25,830 bases of DNA from Lachnospiraceae bacterium UBA1683 (GTDB lineage Bacteria; Bacillota; Clostridia; Lachnospirales; Lachnospiraceae): assembly GCA_002320245.1 (NCBI GenBank), contig DCKD01000058.1, positions 1 through 25,830 of the forward strand. The letters are read 5' to 3'. The first letter of the stretch is position 1, and the number at the start of each line of letters is the position of its first letter. Below the pieces are notes generated by a model. The model worked only from the letters and a program-made list of their open reading frames with translations. It was not told the origin of the DNA and did no database searches. Both the position numbers and the translations under genes were made by a program. Below, one piece after another: positions 8,677-15,442 of this stretch.

Positions 8677-8713
8677 CGTGCGGAAATTAGTGTGTGTATA
8701 GAGGAATAGTGGA

Positions 8714-8742
8714 TTGTGTTTAGCAACCATGTGGTTTATAAT
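8714..8742 (+). promoter_or_regulatory. Candidate SigA promoter of the AT-rich operon
   Basis: TTGTGT (8714-8719) and a perfect TATAAT (8737-8742) are separated by 17 bp. The -10 lies 22 bp upstream of the HTH start at 8765, leaving room for a short leader with GGAGG at 8753-8757. No other terminator or promoter is obvious up to 14702, so all four genes are probably one transcript. Confidence 0.7.
8725..8736. promoter_or_regulatory. Candidate operator, inverted repeat inside the promoter
   Basis: AACCA (8725-8729) and TGGTT (8732-8736) form a short palindrome with a 2-base centre, lying in the spacer and touching the TATAAT. A repressor bound here would block RNA polymerase. The first gene of the operon encodes a Cro/CI-type HTH protein, so autoregulation is the simple model. 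The arms are only 5 bp, so chance occurrence is possible. Confidence 0.4.
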
Positions 8743-8764
8743 GGAAATGTCTGGAGGAATGAAA

Positions 8765-9001
8765 ATGACAACATCTGATATGGTTCGGGAACTTTGCGAA
8801 AAAATGAATATCAGTATTTCAGAGCTTGCTCGGAGGATTGGGCAGTCGCCACAGAATTTTAATAAGAAGTTGCAACGTGGAACTGTCAGTGTGAAAGAAA
8901 TGATTGAGATTGCAAATGTGCTTGGAATATTGTTTGAGCAAGGTTTTACATTACCGGATGGACAAAGTATAAAAATATATAGTAACAAATATGGAGGATG
9001 A
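8765..9001 (+). CDS. Cro/CI-type helix-turn-helix protein, first gene of the defence-like operon (78 aa)
   Basis: Small DNA-binding protein, probably the operon repressor. The start at 8765 is set by GGAGG at 8753-8757 (7-base spacing); the ATG at 8759 is too close to it. The HTH core is visible: ISISELARRIGQSPQNFNKK, then LQRGTVSVKEMIEIANVLG, with residues about 17-55 giving the usual five-helix arrangement (SELARRIG as helix 2, QSPQNFNKKL as recognition helix). A short tail follows (GFTLPDGQSIKIYSNKYGG). No sensor or protease domain is present. Its stop lies inside the Shine-Dalgarno region of the next gene, so the two are coupled. HTH proteins of this length commonly control phage-defence cargo genes. 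Confidence 0.85.
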   Translation: MTTSDMVRELCEKMNISISELARRIGQSPQNFNKKLQRGTVSVKEMIEIANVLGILFEQGFTLPDGQSIKIYSNKYGG

Positions 9002-9005
9002 AAGG

Positions 9006-9695
9006 ATGAAAAGCGAATTACTTCCATCTGTACAAGCTGTGGCAGAATTTATGCCGCCAAAAAAGAATGGCATATTTGAAAAATCTATGGAGGTGGCTAG
9101 ACTACTTCTTGAACATGAACCTGTTTCAATAATTGCACATACGGTTGATGGTGCAATACAAAATTACGGTATGGTAAAAGAAATGAAATATCGCGCTAAG
9201 GCGATAAAATATGTAACTCATTTAGAAGAAGTAAGAATAAATGCTCAAGTTGAAATGGCGAGACTACAAAATCAAAATATGGCCATGAGATTATATATAG
9301 ACAGAAGTTTTCAACAGTCATTGGACTATATGGAGGATGCATATTTAAGTCAGTCTCATAGGATAGCCCAGACTAGAAGGCAAATGATTCAAGAAGTTAA
9401 TAATCAAGTTCAGAGGCACTTTGGAAACATAGATGGGCGATATATAGAAACTGTTCGGGAAAACGAATTAAAATGTGCGATGTATAGAGATTTTGTTAAC
9501 CAGTCTGTAAAAGATGGGGTTACACAGTCTGATATCACAATGTTCATTGCTAAGAAGCTTGTTGACAATATGGATAGGTATAATAGTAGAGCAGTTACAA
9601 GTGTTTGCAATGTACTCACAGAAATGATGCGGCAAAATTCAAGAGTCTCATTTGAGGAATATTTAAGCCTTGAAAAACGGTTAAAGAGATTATGA
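9006..9695 (+). CDS. Uncharacterised helical protein, defence-like operon gene 2 (229 aa)
   Basis: I do not recognise the family. The ATG at 9006 is chosen over the in-frame ATG at 8991 because GGAGG (8993-8997) is 8 bases before it. The protein is almost entirely helical and charged: a short N-terminal region with FMPPKKNGIFEKSMEVARLL, then from about residue 55 a long coiled-coil-like stretch (VKEMKYRAKAIKYVTHLEE, ARLQNQNMAMRLYIDRSFQQ, QTRRQMIQEVNNQVQRHFG), and a C-terminal helical region (ITMFIAKKLVDNMDRYNS) ending in LSLEKRLKRL. There is no signal peptide, membrane segment, nuclease motif or P-loop. It is strongly AT-rich like the rest of the operon and unlike the prophage on its left. 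It may be a scaffold, sensor or adaptor for the large STAND protein (inference from position only). Confidence 0.8.
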   Translation: MKSELLPSVQAVAEFMPPKKNGIFEKSMEVARLLLEHEPVSIIAHTVDGAIQNYGMVKEMKYRAKAIKYVTHLEEVRINAQVEMARLQNQNMAMRLYIDRSFQQSLDYMEDAYLSQSHRIAQTRRQMIQEVNNQVQRHFGNIDGRYIETVRENELKCAMYRDFVNQSVKDGVTQSDITMFIAKKLVDNMDRYNSRAVTSVCNVLTEMMRQNSRVSFEEYLSLEKRLKRL

Positions 9696-9709
9696 TGGGA
9701 TGGTGAAAA

Positions 9710-10447
9710 ATGAATTCGTATATCCTTTTAAGTATAGTGGGTGTAGTAGTTTTTATAATTATTATACTTATATTTAGTATTTCAAATAGAAAACGAAAAA
9801 GTAAAAGAAACAGTAATTACCATAGTATACGAAGTAAAGAATATAGAACGGAGATATATAATAATACACCGGAAGAATATCAGCAAAGTATAAGATATTT
9901 GTATAATAGGCTGGAGCAGTTAGATGAAGTAATGGCTAGAAATAATAGAAGTCTAAATGCTCAATCAGAACAAGCAGTAAAGGATATTTTGAGAAGAGCT
10001 GCTGAAGCTGAAAAAGAAATAAATCAATATTGGGAATTGAGCAAAAGGAAAGCAGATTTTTATTATTACATAGGCCTTCATTATACATCGTTTACTTTGG
10101 CAGATAAATTAACAGAAGAGCTTGAGTCACTAAGAAAAATTTATGGCATGTTATCTGATGTGATAAATAAAACTCAGTCTCAGATTAACGGATTAAAAGG
10201 GGAAATTAATGGTGCCAATACGGTGGCTAATATAGGGCAAGTAAAAAGAGAGCATCAAGAATTATGCAGAAAATGCGATGCGCTTAGAAAGACGAGAAAA
10301 ATATGCGCTGAACAAATGGAGGATTGTAAAAAGTGTCGCGATAGGCAGAATGTAATCACAGCACAAAGAAGAGATTATATCGGTAAGAATTTTGGAAAAA
10401 AGGGAAAACAATGGCGTAATCGTATTATGGCAAAACACAAGAGGTGA
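9710..10447 (+). CDS. Single-pass membrane coiled-coil protein with C-terminal Cys cluster, operon gene 3 (245 aa)
   Basis: I do not recognise the family. Residues about 4-24 are a strongly hydrophobic membrane anchor (YILLSIVGVVVFIIIILIF) followed at once by a basic run (NRKRKSKRN), so the bulk should face the cytoplasm. Residues about 55-180 are helical and coiled-coil-like. At the C-terminus five cysteines lie in a C-x2-C, C, C-x2-C pattern (C186, C189, C199, C206, C209), a possible metal-binding or redox element. The protein ends in a very basic tail (GKNFGKKGKQWRNRIMAKHKR region, residues 225-245) suited to nucleic-acid or phospholipid contact. The start at 9710 has only a weak Shine-Dalgarno (GGGATGGTG). 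Its stop lies within the ribosome site of the large gene, indicating a fixed stoichiometric relation. Confidence 0.8.
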   Translation: MNSYILLSIVGVVVFIIIILIFSISNRKRKSKRNSNYHSIRSKEYRTEIYNNTPEEYQQSIRYLYNRLEQLDEVMARNNRSLNAQSEQAVKDILRRAAEAEKEINQYWELSKRKADFYYYIGLHYTSFTLADKLTEELESLRKIYGMLSDVINKTQSQINGLKGEINGANTVANIGQVKREHQELCRKCDALRKTRKICAEQMEDCKKCRDRQNVITAQRRDYIGKNFGKKGKQWRNRIMAKHKR

Positions 10448-10451
10448 TTTT

Positions 10452-13400
10452 ATGAATTGGCAGCATTTTCAAACATATAACGAAGCAGCAACTCGGGCAT
10501 TTGAAGCAATGTGCAATCAATTATTTGAATTATGGATTGATAGGGAATATAAAGACACTAAGAAATCCTTTGTCGTAGTAAATGGAGCAGGTGGTGACGG
10601 AGGAGTAGAGTCTTATGCTACACTTGTAACTGGTGAAGAAATAGGAGTACAGGCGAAATGGTTCCCAGACAGTATCACTACATCACAGTTTAATCAAATA
10701 AAAAATTCTATTTTAACAGCTTTAGAGGTGCACCCAAAATTGACAAAATATATAGTGTGTGTGCCTAGAGATTTGTCAAATTTAAAAAAGGGAAAAGACG
10801 GAAAAATTGTTCGAGAAACTGAGTATCTGAAATGGAACAAGATCGTCACAGACATTAAAAGTAAATATCCTAACAGTAATATTATTTTTTGGGGTGACCA
10901 CGTTTTGGAGACTCAATTGCAATATGCAGAGGCAGCAGGAGTTAGACGGTATTGGTTTGAAAAGGAAGAAATCACAAAAGAAAATTTACAATATTCATTT
11001 GACAAACAAAAGAATGGGTGGTTGGCTCAACGATATATTCCAGTTTTACATAATCAAGGGAAAATTCATAAAGAGATCAGTAATTTTTTAGGTGTATCGG
11101 AAGAGTGTATTTCTCTATTAGGAGAATTAAGGGACATAGAAAAATTGCTCCGAATGTTAATTGATGAGATAGGCGTTTTGTGTGAATTGCTACATGAAAA
11201 AAATATTTATTTAGATAAAATAGAACAACTACAAGAATTATGCGAAAGAGTAGGATGTCAGTTAGATGAGTTGTTAGGAATAAAAAATGCCTTTCAATGT
11301 GAAAACAAATTAGATCAATGGAACGAGTATGTTTTAACTTATAATGAATTAGAGAGCCTGGAAGAATGGATGGACAAGTGTTCGCATGGGGATAGTTTTC
11401 GCCATTTTTGGGATGTCAAAAAGATAATAGAAAAGATTTATAATGTTAATATGCCTCAGTTAATAGAAAAGCTGAAGCAGAGGTGTAATTATGATAAATT
11501 AGTTATAATAGGCGGGCAAGGAACAGGAAAAACGCATGGGATTGCAAATGTAACTGAAACGCAGTTGGATCAAAATTATCATATACCTATTCTGGTTCAA
11601 GCAAAGAGCGTTTCACCTCAAGATGAATGGAAGGATATGATAATTCGTGTATTGGGACTGTCTCAAGGGTGGAGCGAAGAAGAATTGTGGTCTGCATTAG
11701 AGGCGCTATCATATAGAAATGAGATTAATAATTCATTGTCGCGAAATGAGATTCGTATTATTCCTAAAGTAGTAATTTGTATTGATGGAGTCGATGAAAT
11801 TAAACCATATACTCGTTGGAATGATCGAATAAGTCAAGTAAATGCAATTACTTCTAGGCACCAAAGAATCAGATTTTGTTTTACGGGTCGTCCGTATGCA
11901 TTCGATCGTAAAAGGATGCTATCGGAACAAAATCTAAAAAGAGTTGTTTTATCGGATGATGGAGATGTTCCTGTGAGAACGATATACGATAAATATACTC
12001 AATATTATAATGTTGACGATGAAGGGGCAAAATGGCTTCGTTATTCTATAAGTACGCCGTATGCTTTAAAATTAGTGTGTGAGCTTTATGAAGGAAAACA
12101 CATTGGTCAAATTGGAAAGTCGGATGTTACAGTTTCTAATTTGTTACGAGAAAAGTTTGATAAATTAAATGAGGAATTTAAAACTATAGCAGGGTTTGAA
12201 GAAAATACAAGGGATCAGATTGTAAAAATAGTATTGCTAAAAATTAATGAGATATTTGAAAACCATAATGAGGCTACGCGAGCACAAGTTAAATCGGTTT
12301 TGAGAGAATTAGATATTTACCGTTATTTAGATGAACTGGGATTGGATAGAATTCTGGATTTTTTAGAGAAGCATTCTTTTCTGCAATCATATCAAAAATG
12401 TGCAAAAAGTTTTTTTGAAGAGAATGAAACAATTTATTTTTTAGGTGTGCAGCCAGTATATGATTATTTGAAAGCTCTTCGACTATTTGAAAAGAGCGAG
12501 TATACAGAGGATTTGAACTTGGATGCTCAGGTTTTGGAGAATACTGGAGCACTCCAAATGTACTCTGTAATGGTTTTGGAAAACTACGGAAAGATATTGT
12601 GGAATAATAAATCTTGTCAAGAACACTTGTATGAAGAAGATTTGTTCAGTGTCAGCGCATTTGCTTTGACAAATGTAAATGAAAGTATTTCTGGTAAATA
12701 TGCAGAGTGGCTAAGAGAATTAATGGGTGGAAATGCATACGCTTTATCCATAACGGTTAATAAAATAGTTCTTCCGCTTGCCAGAGACAGAGAGCATCCG
12801 TTGGGTACCAGGCTTCTTGATCAGTGTTTAAGCGCATTTGGCAAATCCGCTGATAGGGATGTTATTTGGTCAGTTCCATCAAAACTTGATGCAAATGATG
12901 ATTATCCATGGATTCGTCCTGACGATATAGAATACATGAATGAATCATATAAACTGGAAAATGCAGATTGTTTTGATGGAATGCCATTAGTTTGGGCATG
13001 GGGACTAACTTCTGTTGATAATGAGCAAAGAACAATGATTCGCCAGGAAATTACAAAATGGGGAATTGAACAGCCAGAAGAATTTTATAAGCTATTTGAA
13101 CATTTTGTAGGTGTTAATGATATTCAGGCTAAGATTGATATTTTTGCGATTGCAATGGCAGTTACATATGTGTGTAGGAAAAATCGTTCATATTTGAAAT
13201 TAATCTCAAAATGGATAGATCGTAATATTTTTCAATATGGAAAAATAAAAAATATGCACAATGCGGCAATTAGATATTATGCGAGAGCAATTATGGAATG
13301 TGCATATTCAGAAGGGATAATTACTAGTACACAGATTAATAAATGTCGTCCGCCATATAGAATCGGCACATCACTTTTACCCTTTGCTCCAGAAGCAACA

Positions 13401-14702
13401 ACTGGAACAAGGATGGGAGGGTATAAAACGATGGATTACGATTTAGCTAGATATGTGTTATGTGATCCGCTAAATCGAATGTTTCTTTCAAATAAAAACT
13501 ATAAGAGAGAGATTGATAAAATTGTAATAAGATACGGTAGAAAATATCATTTACAGGATTTGACAAGTGAAAAGTGGATTTTAGGCAGTGCTTTTGGACA
13601 AATAAAGAAGGCCGGTTGGTGTGAGGATATTTTTTACGGAAAACCAAATGGAGGGAAAAAAGGAGAAAATTTAGGCCTAGATATTGCAATAAGTAGAAAA
13701 TATGGGTCTGCAACACATGGAAGCATGAGTCGGATTATGACAATTGCAGAAAAATATACATGGTGTGCAAAAATGGAATTACTAGGATATTTGGCTGATA
13801 GGATACCCTATGGTGGATATGAATATATTGATGATTATGGCCAGTTAGAAGATTATGTTAATCCATATCAAGAACTTTGCCAAATTGATGTAGAAAAGGT
13901 AATGGAAGAAACAGACTGGATTTTACCGGAAGAGTTGACGCCATCCATTAAAGGCTGTGGCTATGATAAAGATGGTATTCAAAAGTGGCTTGTTAAATCA
14001 ACTATACCAACTTTTGAAAAGTGGATTAAAATTCAAAAGGGAACTGTGACATTGTTTGGAGCACATTTTGTAAGTAATGAGATTCAAGGTGTTACAACTA
14101 TGATGTGGATATCTTCTGGTCTTATCCGTAAAGGGACAATATCATCACTTATTAAAAACTTAAAAGATAGGGACTTGGCTATGGAATTAATTAATGCTGC
14201 AGATTTTCTTGCCTATCCGACATCAGATTGTTATGTTTCACCTTTAGAAGTGTGCTGGTTTAACTGGAAGGACGAACACGGTTCAGATATATTATATGGC
14301 AATAATGTATTGTATAAAAATGTAGCAAGATGTATTTGTGATATACAGGGGAAGGGCGAAACAGAGTATGAGATACCATCCAAAGCAGTAAGAAAAATGA
14401 TGGGGATTGTAAGTGGAGATGGGTATCACTATTACAATGAAGAAGGTATTGAAATCGCAAGTTACATAGATGCGGGAGAACGTTATGGCGATAGTCAACA
14501 TATGCTTCTAGCTGATGAAGGCGTTTTTGTTTCTAAAGCTTCTGAATTGGGATTGCAGCCAGTTTGGATTGTTAGAGTATTAAAGGAAATATCGAATAAG
14601 GCCAGAGAGAGGTTTGACATTTATATGGATAGAGATGAAACATATTTAGTCTGGAAGAATAGTCAACGTTGGCAAGCACGGAAGATTGAATGGGAAGATT
14701 AA
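10452..14702 (+). CDS. Mrr-like nuclease - NACHT/STAND NTPase fusion protein, probable anti-phage effector (1416 aa)
   Basis: The start at 10452 follows GAGGTG (10441-10446). Residues about 10-170 resemble a PD-(D/E)XK restriction-endonuclease fold: GAGGDGGVES with Asp49, then GVQAKWF with Gln67-x-Lys69, as in Mrr-type DNases. A helical linker follows (about 175-330). The P-loop module starts near 348: Walker A GGQGTGKT (G354-T361), Walker B VICIDGVDE (D445, with D448/E449 in the NACHT manner), and FCFTGRPYAF near 475-484 as sensor region. The rest (about 500-1416) is long and largely helical, with a motif EKYTWCAKMELLGYLADR starting at 1100, and probably senses the ligand. This order (nuclease, STAND, large C-terminal sensor) matches Avs/bNACHT antiviral proteins. 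No frameshift or stop is seen. Expected role: oligomerise on recognising phage material and degrade DNA. Exact subfamily is uncertain. Confidence 0.85.
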   Translation: MNWQHFQTYNEAATRAFEAMCNQLFELWIDREYKDTKKSFVVVNGAGGDGGVESYATLVTGEEIGVQAKWFPDSITTSQFNQIKNSILTALEVHPKLTKYIVCVPRDLSNLKKGKDGKIVRETEYLKWNKIVTDIKSKYPNSNIIFWGDHVLETQLQYAEAAGVRRYWFEKEEITKENLQYSFDKQKNGWLAQRYIPVLHNQGKIHKEISNFLGVSEECISLLGELRDIEKLLRMLIDEIGVLCELLHEKNIYLDKIEQLQELCERVGCQLDELLGIKNAFQCENKLDQWNEYVLTYNELESLEEWMDKCSHGDSFRHFWDVKKIIEKIYNVNMPQLIEKLKQRCNYDKLVIIGGQGTGKTHGIANVTETQLDQNYHIPILVQAKSVSPQDEWKDMIIRVLGLSQGWSEEELWSALEALSYRNEINNSLSRNEIRIIPKVVICIDGVDEIKPYTRWNDRISQVNAITSRHQRIRFCFTGRPYAFDRKRMLSEQNLKRVVLSDDGDVPVRTIYDKYTQYYNVDDEGAKWLRYSISTPYALKLVCELYEGKHIGQIGKSDVTVSNLLREKFDKLNEEFKTIAGFEENTRDQIVKIVLLKINEIFENHNEATRAQVKSVLRELDIYRYLDELGLDRILDFLEKHSFLQSYQKCAKSFFEENETIYFLGVQPVYDYLKALRLFEKSEYTEDLNLDAQVLENTGALQMYSVMVLENYGKILWNNKSCQEHLYEEDLFSVSAFALTNVNESISGKYAEWLRELMGGNAYALSITVNKIVLPLARDREHPLGTRLLDQCLSAFGKSADRDVIWSVPSKLDANDDYPWIRPDDIEYMNESYKLENADCFDGMPLVWAWGLTSVDNEQRTMIRQEITKWGIEQPEEFYKLFEHFVGVNDIQAKIDIFAIAMAVTYVCRKNRSYLKLISKWIDRNIFQYGKIKNMHNAAIRYYARAIMECAYSEGIITSTQINKCRPPYRIGTSLLPFAPEATTGTRMGGYKTMDYDLARYVLCDPLNRMFLSNKNYKREIDKIVIRYGRKYHLQDLTSEKWILGSAFGQIKKAGWCEDIFYGKPNGGKKGENLGLDIAISRKYGSATHGSMSRIMTIAEKYTWCAKMELLGYLADRIPYGGYEYIDDYGQLEDYVNPYQELCQIDVEKVMEETDWILPEELTPSIKGCGYDKDGIQKWLVKSTIPTFEKWIKIQKGTVTLFGAHFVSNEIQGVTTMMWISSGLIRKGTISSLIKNLKDRDLAMELINAADFLAYPTSDCYVSPLEVCWFNWKDEHGSDILYGNNVLYKNVARCICDIQGKGETEYEIPSKAVRKMMGIVSGDGYHYYNEEGIEIASYIDAGERYGDSQHMLLADEGVFVSKASELGLQPVWIVRVLKEISNKARERFDIYMDRDETYLVWKNSQRWQARKIEWED

Positions 14703-14844
14703 ATATGGATATGTTTCCGTATACGAACGAAATGGCAAAATGCCGGTCGATAAGTTTCCGAGAACGGACAGAGCATTTGACGTACTTTCTATCCTCTCGT
14801 GCCATGTGGAGACTTGTGTGTTGCTACAAAGACGAACTATGTAG
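14701..14844 (+). pseudogene. Possible methyltransferase C-terminal remnant
   Basis: A reading frame starting right at the stop of the NACHT gene encodes YGYVSVYERNGKMPVDKFPR and, after a short stretch, CHVETCVLLQR before a stop at 14842. PVDxFPxT and HVETxxLL are typical of the last residues of RlmD/RumA-like and related SAM-dependent methyltransferases, whose 3' ends are common insertion targets of Gram-positive mobile elements. The fragment has no start codon of its own. If real, it marks the right boundary of the AT-rich cargo within a couple of bases. The following stretch, to about 14990, shows nothing I can assign. Confidence 0.35.
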
Positions 14845-14994
14845 AGATCCTTAATTTTAGGCACTTTTTCAAGCATATCGTCTTTACGAGCGAGGGCGAT
14901 AAAATCAGAAATAAAGAGATAAAAAATTATATCAATGTTTCAGTAGTTGTTGATATAGAGTGTGGGAACACAAACAATTAAATACTAAATTTGA

Positions 14995-15021
14995 GGGTAC
15001 TTATAAAAAAGTATCCCTTTT
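14995..15021 (+). terminator. Hairpin with T tract, probable terminator
   Basis: GGGTACTT (14995-15002) pairs with AAGTATCCC (15009-15017) with one bulged T, followed by four T. It is the first plausible terminator downstream of the four-gene operon. Confidence 0.55.
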
Positions 15022-15028
15022 CAATGTA

Positions 15029-15058
15029 AGACGTTCAGAAATGAGCGTCTATTTTTTT
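15029..15058 (+). terminator. Strong terminator/attenuator hairpin in front of the surface-protein remnant
   Basis: AGACGTTCA (15029-15037) pairs with TGAGCGTCT (15042-15050) over a GAAA tetraloop (one G-T pair), followed by A and seven T. Position 28 bp before the start of the next gene suggests either the end of an upstream transcript or a leader attenuator. Confidence 0.75.
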
Positions 15059-15086
15059 ACCCAAAATGAAAGGAGTATTTAGATTT

Positions 15087-15442
15087 ATGAAAAAGATATG
15101 GAAACGATTGTGTACGGGCGTACTTGCTCTTGCGACTGTCGTTACTGCTTTGCCGACTACACCCGTTCATGCGGAAAGGAAGCAATACTGGACGGCGTCA
15201 AAAGAGCGTGTCGGTATCGTTGAAAAAGTAATGAATGACGGTTCGATTGGTTCTACCTTTAATGAGGGGCATTTGACCGTTGAGGGCGAGGACGCTTACT
15301 GTATTGACATTAACACAGATTTTAAAAACGGCTACAAGACAAGAGCTGACGCAAACACCCGTATGAGTGCGACCAGATAGCTGACGTTGCTTTATCTTTA
15401 GAGTACGTCAACAGCACAGATTTGAAAAATAGCGTACTTTAA
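15087..15442 (+). pseudogene. Truncated thioester-domain (TQXA-like) surface protein
   Basis: Begins with a good Sec signal peptide (MKKIWKRLCTGVLALATVV, cleavage near PVHAE), start at 15087 with AAAGGAG upstream. The mature part carries YWTASKERVGIVEKVMNDGS and DAYCIDINTDFKNGYKTRAD, where the Cys of YCID is the expected thioester cysteine of Gram-positive pilus-tip/adhesin domains. The frame stops at 15378, but the continuation DQIADVALSLEYVNSTDL is present in another frame from 15371, showing a one-base deletion near MSA/DQ. Homology ends near 15440, at the IS remnant. The full gene would encode a long LPXTG-anchored protein typical of conjugative elements; nothing functional remains. Confidence 0.75.

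Noticed and set aside
8344..9027. 227-codon minus-strand frame spanning the recombinase terminator and HTH gene
   Set aside because: It crosses a terminator and promoter on the other strand, its peptide is low-information, and the plus-strand genes have proper start signals.
12289..12552. Short minus-strand frames inside the NACHT gene (also near 13447 and 14260)
   Set aside because: Shadows of the long plus-strand coding sequence; no start signals.
14845..14994. Short plus-strand frame ending near 14981
   Set aside because: AT-rich, without a ribosome site, and overlapping the methyltransferase-like fragment in another frame; no domain seen.
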